From contig JANQFG010000109.1 of the NCBI GenBank assembly GCA_028277985.1, forward strand, positions 19,676 through 83,675: a stretch of 64,000 nt of DNA, given 5' to 3'. Shown piece by piece: positions 25,975-33,576 of the stretch. The stretch comes from a bacterium (GTDB taxonomy: Bacteria; Desulfobacterota; DSWW01). Made by a program: the position numbers and the translations under genes. The notes beneath the pieces are model-generated. The model was not told where the DNA came from and made no database searches. It saw only the letters and a program-made list of their open reading frames with translations. Each line of letters starts with the position of its first letter. Positions within the stretch are counted from its first letter, which is position 1.

Positions 25975-26727
25975 GTGAATCCAGTAAAAGCAGTATTCTT
26001 CGATGTGGGCTGGACGTTGAGCTATCCCGAAAAGTCCATGTGGGACATCTTTGCCGAGGTGATTCGCGAAGGAGGCATGGAGATGACCTCCGAGCAGGTG
26101 GAGGGCCCCGTCCATGCCGTGATGGCGAAGCGCCGTGAACAGACCATCAAAGAGTTCCAGGCCGGAGCCGAGTACACCGATTCGGACGAGCAGTTCGAAG
26201 CGCAGTTCCTGGCCATGGGCCGCCTCATGTTCAAGATGGTGGGGCTGGACGGGGATCATGACGCCCTGACCCGAGAAGTCCTGGAAAGATTCTGGCTGCT
26301 CGAGAACTGGGCCGTCTATCCTGATGCGATTGATGTGCTCGAGCGCCTTCGAGCCGAGAAGATCCGCATCGGAATCCTCTCGAACGCAACCTCCGCCCTG
26401 GTCGGGTTTCTGGAAGAGATCGGGCTTCTCAAATATTTCGACTTCCATGTAATTTCCGCCATCGAAGGGACGAAGAAGCCGGATCGCCGGATCTTTCAGC
26501 GTGCCCTCGATCATTCAGGGGTGGAACCGCCCGACGCGGCACACGTGGGAGACATGTATCTGGAAGACATCCTGGGAGCCCGGAACGCAGGCGTCCGGCC
26601 CTTTCTCATCCATCGGGGACGAAAATCCCTATTCCCGAGCTTTCCCGAATCTGCGGACCACTCCCCGGACGAGGTGGAAATCGTGGACGGCCTAGCACCG
26701 ATGCTGTCCGCTCTGGGAGTCGGATGA
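25975..26727 (+). CDS. HAD-superfamily hydrolase (REG-2-like)
   Basis: About 250 residues from GTG 25975 (AGAGG upstream). HAD motif I is AVFFDVGWTLSYPE, with Gly in place of the second Asp as in REG-2-like members. Motif II is ILSNATSAL, motif III the lysine of GTKKPDRRIFQRAL and motif IV HVGDMYLEDILGA. The cap lies between motifs I and II. It would dephosphorylate a small metabolite; the loss of the second Asp (normally the acid/base) leaves its activity uncertain. It is 36-40 bases upstream of an SDR gene on the same strand. Confidence 0.85.
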   Translation: MNPVKAVFFDVGWTLSYPEKSMWDIFAEVIREGGMEMTSEQVEGPVHAVMAKRREQTIKEFQAGAEYTDSDEQFEAQFLAMGRLMFKMVGLDGDHDALTREVLERFWLLENWAVYPDAIDVLERLRAEKIRIGILSNATSALVGFLEEIGLLKYFDFHVISAIEGTKKPDRRIFQRALDHSGVEPPDAAHVGDMYLEDILGARNAGVRPFLIHRGRKSLFPSFPESADHSPDEVEIVDGLAPMLSALGVG

Positions 26728-26766
26728 CGAATGCCCACCCAGCTCGCTGAGAAGGAGTTTGAGACC

Positions 26767-27606
26767 ATGGAGATCTTCCAGGACAAGACGGCGATCGTGA
26801 CGGGCGGCGCCTCGGGAATCGGCAAAGGCCTTTGCGAGGTACTCGGAAGGAACGGGGCAAATGTGGTCGTGGCCGACCTCAACGATGAGGATGCGAAGAA
26901 AGTCGCGGCGGCCCTTCAGGAGTCCGGTGGACGGGCGGAGGCCGTCAAGCTCGACGTAACGGTCGAGGAAGACGTACGAGCCCTGGTCGAAAAGACAGCT
27001 GCAGACAACGGCAAGCTGGACTATCTCTTCAACAACGCCGGCATAGGCATCGGCGGCGAGGTCCAGGACATGGACCTCGACCACTGGACCAGGATTGTGG
27101 ACGTCAACCAGTGGGGTGTCGTCTACGGTACCCTCGCAGCCTACAAGGTGATGGTAAGGCAGGGTTCGGGCCACATCGTCAACACCGCCTCCGGTGCCGG
27201 GCTGGTCCCATCACCTCTTCTCACCGCCTATTCCATGACGAAGCATGCCGTCGTAGGGCTCTCCACCGGGCTGCGCGCCGAGGGGGCCGAGTTGGGGGTC
27301 CGGGTGAGCGTGGTCTGTCCAGGATATATCGACACCCCCATCTTCGACTCCTCGGAGTACGTGAACACGAGCAAGGAAACCACCATGTCCGTCGTGCCCT
27401 CGAGCCTGAAGGCGATGAGTGCCGAGGACTGCGCGCGTGCCGCACTTCGGGGGGTGGCCCGCAACAGGGCTATCATCCCCGTGCAGGCCCCCGCCTACAT
27501 CATGTGGTGGCTCAACCGGCTCAACCCCCGCATCATGGACGCACAGTCACAGAAGATCATCTCGAAATACAGACAAGTCGCCCGCCAAGCAGCCGCCAAG
27601 GCCTGA
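26767..27606 (+). CDS. Short-chain dehydrogenase/reductase
   Basis: A 279-residue classical SDR from ATG 26767 (AAGGAG at nine bases); ATG 26731 lacks a ribosome-binding site. It has TGGASGIGKG, DLND after strand two, NNAGIGIGG, IVNTASGAGLV for the catalytic serine and YSMTKHAVVG for the catalytic Tyr and Lys. This is the full classical set. The C-terminal WWLNRLNPRIMDAQSQKI matches SDRs acting on lipid-like or cyclic alcohols. It ends 21 bases from the convergent M24 gene. Confidence 0.92.
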   Translation: MEIFQDKTAIVTGGASGIGKGLCEVLGRNGANVVVADLNDEDAKKVAAALQESGGRAEAVKLDVTVEEDVRALVEKTAADNGKLDYLFNNAGIGIGGEVQDMDLDHWTRIVDVNQWGVVYGTLAAYKVMVRQGSGHIVNTASGAGLVPSPLLTAYSMTKHAVVGLSTGLRAEGAELGVRVSVVCPGYIDTPIFDSSEYVNTSKETTMSVVPSSLKAMSAEDCARAALRGVARNRAIIPVQAPAYIMWWLNRLNPRIMDAQSQKIISKYRQVARQAAAKA

Positions 27607-27627
27607 CCCGGTATTTGACGGGTCGAG

Positions 27628-28926
27628 TCAGCCGCAGAGCCAAACATCACAGGGAAGGTCCACGCCTATCCTGTCCAGGCCCTTGTCCGTCACCAGCCAG
27701 ATGTCCTCGGGCATGTTCCCGTAGTAGACCATCTCCATATCGTAGCATCCGACCTCGATGCACAGGGTCATGCCGGGCTGCAACTCGGTCAGGTCGTCGT
27801 CTGCCAGCCATGGAGGCTCGTGGTTCATCGTCCCGATGCCGTGTCCAACAAATTCTATGGGCACGGTCTGATTCCAGTCCTGCCGATAGGTTTCCTTTTC
27901 AGCCAGCTTGAACACGTCACAGCCACGCATGCCGGGATAGATGTTGTTCACCGTATTCAGGTAGGCGTCGCGGCCCCACTTGGACAGGTCCGCCAGCTTG
28001 GGCGGCAGCTTGTCGCCCACGTAGAAGCACCGTTGCAGGTCTGTCCAGTAGCCCTTGTACGACGGCCCGCAGTCGGAGAACCCCTGATCCCCCTCCTTGA
28101 TCACCCGGTCGTAGAACGGTGTGGTCACGATCCGCCACTTTCCCGGACCGTCGGACCCGCACATGAAGAGGACGGGGTTCGACATGCACGGGGTCTCGAA
28201 CATGTCTTCCTTGACCCACTCTTCCCAGATCACCCGATGAACGTCACGTTCGGTGACTCCCGGCCGAATCGCCTTCCACCCCTTCTCCAGGACTCGCTTC
28301 GCCTTGTCGCACATCTCCCGCATCAGCGCGATCTCCCAGTCGGTCTTGATCGCCTTCTGCTCCCAGAGAACCTTCTCGGCGGACACGAACTTCGCGTTCG
28401 GCAGTGCTGCCTCCATCTGTCGGATCTCGTCGAACCCGACCTGCAGCATGTGGTGCGCCCCGTACTCCATGCCGATCACCTTGTTGTCCAGCCCGAGGGA
28501 GGTCATGGTGTCGACGAAGAGGTCGATGAAACGGATCGGGAGCCGCCAGTGCTTGATGCCGCACCAGTACCGGCAGTCGGTCACCCAGGTGGTCTTCCTC
28601 ACATTGCTGTCGAGAACCGATTCGCCCACGAACACCACGTCGTGGTCCTGGGAAACGATGAAGCAGTGTCGCCAACGATCCGTGTACATGAGCGCCGCAT
28701 CCCTGTACCCGCCATAGTAGTACTTGTTCTCTTCGGCAAACAGGACCATCGCGTCGATCCCGTGCTTCGCCAGGAGTTTCTTCGCTTTGGCGATCCGAAG
28801 CTCGAATTCCTTCTTCGGGATGTGGGGATTGAAGTCATCCTTTGACTCTGACTGCTCCCACGTGATCCCTTCCTGCTCGAGCCAGTGATCCTTGGACAGA
28901 TGCTTCTTCTGCTTCTTCTTTGCCAT
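27628..28926 (-). CDS. M24-family metallopeptidase-like protein (aminopeptidase P/creatinase fold)
   Basis: A 432-residue pita-bread-fold protein with a preceding creatinase-type N-domain. All five metal ligands expected for the family are present: D285, D296, H362, E391 and E407. The neighbouring sequences are FSDCGPSYKGYWTDLQR, GHGIGTMNHEPPW, CIEVGCY and MPEDIW. AAGGAG precedes the ATG. Relatives include Xaa-Pro aminopeptidases, creatinase and the DddP DMSP lyase, so peptide hydrolysis is possible but not certain. The N-terminus is very basic (KKKQKKH). It is the last gene of a compact operon beginning with TetR. Confidence 0.85.
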   Translation of the reverse strand: MAKKKQKKHLSKDHWLEQEGITWEQSESKDDFNPHIPKKEFELRIAKAKKLLAKHGIDAMVLFAEENKYYYGGYRDAALMYTDRWRHCFIVSQDHDVVFVGESVLDSNVRKTTWVTDCRYWCGIKHWRLPIRFIDLFVDTMTSLGLDNKVIGMEYGAHHMLQVGFDEIRQMEAALPNAKFVSAEKVLWEQKAIKTDWEIALMREMCDKAKRVLEKGWKAIRPGVTERDVHRVIWEEWVKEDMFETPCMSNPVLFMCGSDGPGKWRIVTTPFYDRVIKEGDQGFSDCGPSYKGYWTDLQRCFYVGDKLPPKLADLSKWGRDAYLNTVNNIYPGMRGCDVFKLAEKETYRQDWNQTVPIEFVGHGIGTMNHEPPWLADDDLTELQPGMTLCIEVGCYDMEMVYYGNMPEDIWLVTDKGLDRIGVDLPCDVWLCG

Positions 28927-28953
28927 ACCCGTCTCCTTTTGTCGGTTCTGTGT

Positions 28954-30018
28954 TTACCCTGTATCCGTCTTTGCGCCTTTGAGGTTTGCCCCATGTAAAT
29001 CCGCCTCGGAGAGGATTGTGCCTCGCAGGTCGGCTTCTTCGAGGTCAGCCCCTTCCAGGTTCGCGCCCGTCAGGTCCGCGTTTCGAAGATCCGCCCTTGT
29101 CAGGTCCATATCGGAGAGGTCCAGGCCTCTCAGGTCGAGCCGCCCTCTCGGCAGGAGCCGGAGGCATTCGACCCATTCCTGCACATCCCGGATGTCTTCG
29201 GTCTTCACTCCAATCATGTTGCCGATCTCGATCAACCGTTCCTGCTCGACAGGAACTTCTCGGATCTTCTCGAAGAACCGTCCGAAGTAGAGCCGCGTTG
29301 GAAAGTAGGTCTTGAAGCTTCTGAGGATGTACTTGCAGAAATCCGGCTTGCACGTTGTCGGGTAGGATTTCTCGAGGCTTCGGATCATGTCCTGCTCGTC
29401 CGCCCTGGCCCGGCCGGCATAGCTCCTGAGAAGCTCGAGCAGGAAGCGATGGTTCTCCACGATGGATTTGTCCGAGATGCCGAGTTCCATCGAATAGAAG
29501 GGAGGAAAGTAGTGATTGGAAAAGGCCATTCCGAAGTCGTAGGAGATGGAGATACCTTCTCCCAGATGCTGCCGGTTGAGCGACACCTGATGATCGAAGT
29601 CCTCGGTCAGACAGTCATGAACCCAGAGACCGATTCTCGACAAGCTACCACTGCCGTGGGGCAATTCCTCCGGCTCGTAGCTGCCGCAGTACCTCGAGAA
29701 AAGACGACCGAACAGCTCCCTCACCTCCGCCAGGTTGCAGAGGCCCTTTCCGAGTGCATAGCTCACGATCTGTCGTTCCGGGTGCTCCTGCAGGGCAAAA
29801 TAGGGAGTGATTTGCGCATCGGATTCACTCTCTGAGCGATGGACAAGGAACAGCTGGGGACACCGCTTGTCCTGCGAATCGGAGAAGACCCACGTCTCCC
29901 CGTCCACTCTCCTCACTTCCCGAATCTCCTCCGAACGCAGAGGGAGCTCGGGCCGCTCGCGGCAGTAAGCATGCACGCAGCTTCGGAGGTCACCTTCGGA
30001 TTCGAACGAACCCTTCAT
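28954..30018 (-). CDS. Kinase-like domain protein with C-terminal pentapeptide repeats
   Basis: A 354-residue protein of unrecognised family, start at ATG 30018 (GGAGA seven bases upstream). Residues about 90-240 resemble HipA/PI3K-like kinases: a TEDFDHQVSLN catalytic-loop-like stretch (139-148) followed by ISISYDFGMAF (157-166), with a DFG at 161-163. Residues about 295-350 are some eleven pentapeptide repeats (for example DLSDM, DLTRA, DLRNA, DLTGA, NLEGA, DLEEA), forming a short right-handed beta-helix. Pentapeptide helices bind protein partners, sometimes DNA gyrase. The fusion suggests a phosphorylating or nucleotide-binding module with a docking arm. The kinase assignment is tentative. 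Confidence 0.55.
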   Translation of the reverse strand: MKGSFESEGDLRSCVHAYCRERPELPLRSEEIREVRRVDGETWVFSDSQDKRCPQLFLVHRSESESDAQITPYFALQEHPERQIVSYALGKGLCNLAEVRELFGRLFSRYCGSYEPEELPHGSGSLSRIGLWVHDCLTEDFDHQVSLNRQHLGEGISISYDFGMAFSNHYFPPFYSMELGISDKSIVENHRFLLELLRSYAGRARADEQDMIRSLEKSYPTTCKPDFCKYILRSFKTYFPTRLYFGRFFEKIREVPVEQERLIEIGNMIGVKTEDIRDVQEWVECLRLLPRGRLDLRGLDLSDMDLTRADLRNADLTGANLEGADLEEADLRGTILSEADLHGANLKGAKTDTG

Positions 30019-30043
30019 GCGAAGCTCTCCAGGCCCTCTTCTC

Positions 30044-30487
30044 TCACCCGAGATGTTCCTGCAGACTCTCCCGCTCTCCGGCACCGACTTCGACGCCCAG
30101 AGCAGCGAATGCCTCAAGGATCCTGGCGACGCTCTCCTCCACATCCCCGACAGCGTCCGGATCCTGCCGAAACCGAACCTGTTCGGCAGGGATCTTTCGG
30201 ACGTATCCCTGCACCTCAAGCATCACCCGGTCACCGAAGATGGCACGGTAGTCCTTGTCTTCCTCGTGCAGGTGCTCATCGAAAAGTGCCTCCTCCATGC
30301 ACCCCGGTGCCAGGATGACCCGGTTCGGGGCCGGGAAGCCGCCCAACACGGCCCCTTCTCCGAGAAAAGCCTTCGGAGAACTGATCAGCTGGCCCATACG
30401 GTCGAGGCTGAGCTTCAGCGGCCCGAGCAACCCATGGGAGAGACTCGTAATGATCGTGTATCCTTTGAACTCGAAATTCTCCGCCAT
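30044..30487 (-). CDS. Hypothetical 147-residue protein
   Basis: I recognise no domain. It is a soluble, acidic protein with no signal peptide or membrane segment, starting MAENFEFKGYTII. The C-terminal 40 residues (EESVARILEAFAALGVEV) look like an amphipathic helix. The start has GGAG eight bases upstream. It lies between a phosphoesterase (18-base gap) and the kinase-like/pentapeptide gene (25-base gap), all on the minus strand, so it is likely a partner in the same operon. Confidence 0.75.
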   Translation of the reverse strand: MAENFEFKGYTIITSLSHGLLGPLKLSLDRMGQLISSPKAFLGEGAVLGGFPAPNRVILAPGCMEEALFDEHLHEEDKDYRAIFGDRVMLEVQGYVRKIPAEQVRFRQDPDAVGDVEESVARILEAFAALGVEVGAGERESLQEHLG

Positions 30488-30505
30488 TCCTTCCTCTCCG
30501 TTCGC

Positions 30506-31261
30506 TTACTGCCCCGATCTGAGCCTTTCGGCGAGGCTTTCCGGAAGCCCTGCCCGTCTGATCTTGGACGAGGCCTGTTCGACGTCATAGGTCACCCGGT
30601 GCAAGGTGTACGTTTCCGATTCGAGATCGAGGGTTGCATAGGCGGCTCGCGGGTCGCCGTCCCGCGGCTGGCCTACACTGCCCACATTCAGGATGTATCG
30701 GTACCTGGGTTCGAGCGTAAGGGAGGTCGGGTCCTCGGCCTTTATTCTCCTCGTCACACCAGAGAAGAGCCGTTTTGCCTCCAGTTCCACATAGGCCGCC
30801 GGAATGTGTGAATGTCCTACAAGTATCAATCTGCTCGAGGCTGCGCCGAACCCCCTCTCCGAGTCCTTTTCCGAGATGATGTACTCCCATCCCGCAGGCT
30901 CGCAAGGTGACCCGTGCACAAGATGAACCCCTTGATCGATACTCTCCAGGGGGAGTGCCTCCAGCCTGTCCTTTGCTTCCTGATCGAGGATGCTTCGGGT
31001 CCATCGGATCGCATCGGCCGCGTCCTGGTGAAAATCTTCGAGTCCGAGCTCCTCGTCGGCTGCAGCATGATCGTGGTTACCCGCAATCAACCGGAAGGCG
31101 GAATCCTCCAACAACTCGAGACAAGGGCCCGGGTCGGCCCCATATCCGACAACGTCGCCTAGAAACAGGATCCTCTCGACGGATCTTCCCTCCACGTCTT
31201 CCAGAACGGCGCTCAGGGCCTCGAGGTTACCGTGTACGTCCGACAAGATCGCAGCCTTCAC
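30506..31261 (-). CDS. Calcineurin-like metallophosphoesterase
   Basis: A 251-residue enzyme from GTG 31261, which overlaps the TetR stop as GTGA. It has the complete family motifs: AILSDVHGN (D8, H10), GDVVGYGADP, GNHD (61-64), VHGSP and GHSHIPA. The order and the short spacing match YfcE/PrpE-type phosphodiesterases and diadenosine-polyphosphatase-like proteins. It hydrolyses a phosphomono- or diester; substrate unknown. Translational coupling to the regulator gene suggests the regulator controls it directly. Confidence 0.9.
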   Translation of the reverse strand: MKAAILSDVHGNLEALSAVLEDVEGRSVERILFLGDVVGYGADPGPCLELLEDSAFRLIAGNHDHAAADEELGLEDFHQDAADAIRWTRSILDQEAKDRLEALPLESIDQGVHLVHGSPCEPAGWEYIISEKDSERGFGAASSRLILVGHSHIPAAYVELEAKRLFSGVTRRIKAEDPTSLTLEPRYRYILNVGSVGQPRDGDPRAAYATLDLESETYTLHRVTYDVEQASSKIRRAGLPESLAERLRSGQ

Positions 31262-31902
31262 CGACTCAACCCCGACTCGATGATTCTGAGCTGCTGTTTG
31301 AGGAGGTCCTCCAAGCTGATACCGAGCGGTTCGAGATACCCTCGTTTGTGGATGTAGAGCGCTCCCTCGATCACGCCCCACAGGCCGTAGCTAATGGTCC
31401 AGCTGTCCTCCGTGCCCGCAATCTCCCCACTCTCCATGCCTTCATCGACCGCCCTTTTCAAGAACGAGATGCTCTGCTGCGAAAGCTCCTCGAGCAGACC
31501 GTGAAGCTCTTCAGTAAGCCCCACCTTCTTGAAACCCATGTCTTTGAAAGAAATGATGTCGAAGTATTCAGGGTAGCCCCGGTAGAAATCGACATAGGCC
31601 CACGCAAGGGCGTTCAACCTCTCCAGGAAGGACCCCTGGGTAGCCGATGCCTTCTCGAGCAGGTCGATGTTGATGTGAAACGCCTCCTCGCAGATTCTTC
31701 CGTAGATCTCATCCTTGCCGGTGAAATAGAAGTAGATCAGGCCCGGGGACAACTCCGCTTCGAGGGCAATCGCACGAATGGAGGTCCCCAGATAACCTTT
31801 TGCAAGGAAGACCCTCCGTGCCGCATCGAGAATCCGGGTCCTTCTTTCCTGACGCTCTGCCTCTTGTCTTCTGGCCAAGGCCTCTCTGAGTTCCGCTCCC
31901 AC
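31258..31902 (-). CDS. TetR/AcrR-family transcriptional regulator
   Basis: About 214 residues from GTG 31902, which has AGGGGGA six bases upstream. ATG 31959 would lie upstream of the transcription start implied by the -10 box at 31964-31969, which argues against it. The HTH is RILDAARRVFLAKGYLGTSIRAIALEAELSPGLIYFYFTGKDEIY, a clear TetR signature. The C-terminal domain is all-helical. It heads a five-gene minus-strand operon (phosphoesterase, unknown, kinase-like/pentapeptide, M24) and its promoter spacer holds a TTGAAC-GTTCAA palindrome, so negative autoregulation is likely. Confidence 0.9.
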   Translation of the reverse strand: MGAELREALARRQEAERQERRTRILDAARRVFLAKGYLGTSIRAIALEAELSPGLIYFYFTGKDEIYGRICEEAFHINIDLLEKASATQGSFLERLNALAWAYVDFYRGYPEYFDIISFKDMGFKKVGLTEELHGLLEELSQQSISFLKRAVDEGMESGEIAGTEDSWTISYGLWGVIEGALYIHKRGYLEPLGISLEDLLKQQLRIIESGLSR

Positions 31903-31963
31903 GAGCGATCCCCCTCTGCTCGGTCTCTGGATCATTGACAGATGATGTGGTCTGAACATCCAG

Positions 31964-31992
31964 ATAATATTGAACAGCGTTCAAGATGTCAA
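31964..31992 (-). promoter_or_regulatory. Sigma-70 promoter with operator palindrome in the spacer
   Basis: On the minus strand TTGACA (31992-31987), a 17-base spacer and TATTAT (31969-31964) form a near-perfect promoter. The spacer contains TTGAACAGCGTTCAA (plus strand 31970-31984), a palindrome with six-base arms around AGC. Repressor binding there would occlude RNA polymerase. Confidence 0.75.
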
Positions 31993-32022
31993 CCCAAATT
32001 TGGCCGGCTTTCATCTGATTGT

Positions 32023-32037
32023 CGGTAATTGTTACCG
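32023..32037. promoter_or_regulatory. 15-base palindrome, candidate activator site
   Basis: CGGTAA-TTG-TTACCG is a perfect six-plus-six inverted repeat. It lies about 110 bases upstream of the sigma-54-like -24 element, a normal distance for an enhancer-binding site. It is also about 30 bases upstream of the -35 of the TetR promoter, so it could serve that one. Confidence 0.4.
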
Positions 32038-32096
32038 GGTTGCCGCTGAACGTCAGCGAGGAGACCCGCCCCCTCCGCCCCGAATTAACTATTTGT

Positions 32097-32110
32097 TTTT
32101 GTTAACAAAA
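32097..32110. promoter_or_regulatory. 14-base AT-rich palindrome
   Basis: TTTTGTTAACAAAA is perfectly palindromic and lies 23 bases upstream of the -24 element of the sigma-54-like promoter. It may be a binding site for an activator or bending protein. Confidence 0.35.
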
Positions 32111-32116
32111 GCTTAG

Positions 32117-32139
32117 CGCGCCATCGGCTGCATGGCGCG
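32117..32139. repeat. 8-base inverted repeat overlapping the -24 element
   Basis: CGCGCCAT, seven bases, then ATGGCGCG. The right arm covers the GG of the sigma-54-like -24 element, so a protein bound here would compete with the polymerase. Confidence 0.4.
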
Positions 32140-32148
32140 AATCTTGCA
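32133..32148 (+). promoter_or_regulatory. Sigma-54 (RpoN)-type promoter
   Basis: TGGCGCGAATCTTGCA matches the TGGCACG-N4-TTGCW consensus with one mismatch (A to G at the fifth base) and keeps the invariant GG and GC ten bases apart. The predicted start near 32160 gives a leader of about 480 bases before the secreted-protein ATG. No enhancer-binding protein gene is in the window. Confidence 0.6.
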
Positions 32149-32389
32149 CTGTCACCGGCGTAGAATGACCATCTTTCCATGGGGCATTTCAAACAAAGGA
32201 GATGACAAATCCGGTTTTCTGCCATTGCCCGGCACCCGTGAACGTCACACGCTCTTCTGATGCCTGCTTCCTGATGCCGCGAGTCGACGTAGGTTCCAGT
32301 GAAAGCACCGTTGCTCGATGATCCTGTATCTGCGCTCGAGGTCCTATTCCCGCTCCACCTTTCTTTGTCGAAGGTTACTGAGTTTGCCT

Positions 32390-32419
32390 GAGAGACGCTC
32401 TACCCTTTCAGCGTCCCTC
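32390..32419 (+). other. Leader hairpin upstream of the secreted-protein gene
   Basis: GAG-A-GACGCT, a ten-base loop and AGCGTC-C-CTC form a nine-pair stem with one symmetric mismatch, in the predicted untranslated leader. It does not match a riboswitch that I know. Confidence 0.35.
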
Positions 32420-32465
32420 TGTTGAGAACCATCTGCCGTGCGGGTTGCACAGAAAGGAGGAACAA

Positions 32466-32567
32466 GTGCCGCTTTCAACCATGATCGGTACGTCGGCTGG
32501 CTCGGGCCACAGAAAGGGCCCGGTAAGGGGGTCCGTGTACTGGAAAGGAGGTGGGTCCGGACAGTAA
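32466..32567 (+). CDS. Possible 33-residue leader-region peptide
   Basis: GTG at 32466 follows AAAGGAGG by five bases and opens 33 codons to TAA. The product begins VPLSTMIG and is glycine- and serine-rich with basic residues. The ribosome-binding site is stronger than most in this window, but the composition is unremarkable, so chance is quite possible. Confidence 0.25.
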   Translation: MPLSTMIGTSAGSGHRKGPVRGSVYWKGGGSGQ

Positions 32568-32640
32568 TGCATTTCGTCCCCGAGGCCGGGGACAACCATT
32601 CCGTTTCCGCCTATCTTTCCAATTTCGGAGGAGAACAAAA

Positions 32641-33456
32641 ATGGGAAAGCACACTCTCAAGATCAGCATCATCGTTTTGTCTCTTCTGGTTGCGTCCATC
32701 TCTACCGCTGAAGAACTGTTACAGAACGGAGGGTTCGAAGCAGGCGACCTCTTTCCCTGGGAGGAGGTCGGTGACCGGAATGCCTGGAGCGTTTCAGAGG
32801 GCAACGCCTATGATGGCGGGTTCAGCGCTCTCGTTCGAGGTCCTCATCGACTCGCCCAGTCCTTCGACCCGACTCCGGGCCTCAACATCGAAGTGTTTTC
32901 CATGGCGGTCATGACAGGCGTGCCCGGCTGGATTACCGTTGAGATCGCCTACGACGACGACTTGGAGCCCACGCTGGCCAGGTTGTACGTGCCCGCCGCT
33001 CTCCAGTGGCAGGCCCTGGATTTGCTCGAGTTCATCGATCCGGATCGTGAAGTCTACCAGGTGGCGCTCGCCGGTCACCAAAACGGCGATTCTCCCGATG
33101 ACATGCGGACCTGGTACGACGCGATCACCCTTCAGGGGACCGGGCCCGATGACGACCCGGATGACCCGGTCGAAGACCCCGAGGCGTCGGAGACCCTGGA
33201 GGCGAGCGTCAAGCGAGTGAGGGTGAAGTTCAACACCAAACGATCGGTAACCCATGTTTCTCTGGCCCTTCGGGCAGAGGATCTGCCCGAAGGAATCGAA
33301 GAAGGCCCCGTCGAGATCACGGTCCTGTTCTCACAGGATGGTTTCACCACGGCCTTTGAGGCGGAGGCTGAACTGGTGGATGTCCCACACCGAAGGGACC
33401 ACATCATCCGATTGATGGACGAGGGGAGTGCGCAGAAAGTGAAATGTAAGAAGTAG
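32641..33456 (+). CDS. Secreted protein, unknown function
   Basis: A 271-residue protein from ATG 32641 (GGAGGAG seven bases upstream). A signal peptide covers about residues 1-23 (KISIIVLSLLVASISTAEE). The mature protein begins LLQNGGFEAGDLFPW, the common opening of carbohydrate-binding-like beta-sandwich domains. An acidic linker (DDDPDDPVEDPEASETLE) near residues 178-200 leads to a second beta domain ending in basic residues (KVKCKK). It is likely exported and surface- or periplasm-located. It is preceded by a sigma-54-type promoter and a long leader. Ligand unknown. Confidence 0.75.
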   Translation: MGKHTLKISIIVLSLLVASISTAEELLQNGGFEAGDLFPWEEVGDRNAWSVSEGNAYDGGFSALVRGPHRLAQSFDPTPGLNIEVFSMAVMTGVPGWITVEIAYDDDLEPTLARLYVPAALQWQALDLLEFIDPDREVYQVALAGHQNGDSPDDMRTWYDAITLQGTGPDDDPDDPVEDPEASETLEASVKRVRVKFNTKRSVTHVSLALRAEDLPEGIEEGPVEITVLFSQDGFTTAFEAEAELVDVPHRRDHIIRLMDEGSAQKVKCKK

Positions 33457-33576
33457 GGGCTTCCCGGCAGTTATGAAGCCATGGAGAAGGCAGCGGGCCC
33501 GCTGCTGGAGCGGTCCTGCTGCCCTTCTCTCTATCGCGGGCCCGGCTCGACTCGACCTCTCCTTCGCACAGTACGG

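Larger units (their letters stand above)
31903..32640. other. 738-base divergent regulatory interval
   Basis: This long stretch between the TetR gene and the secreted-protein gene contains promoters for both directions, several palindromes and a structured leader, listed separately. One 33-codon frame with a strong ribosome-binding site is also present. No conventional gene was recognised. Confidence 0.6.

Noticed and set aside
32390..32567. Riboswitch (c-di-GMP or glycine type) in the secreted-protein leader
   Set aside because: The conserved sequence blocks of those classes are not present; only an unassigned hairpin is seen.
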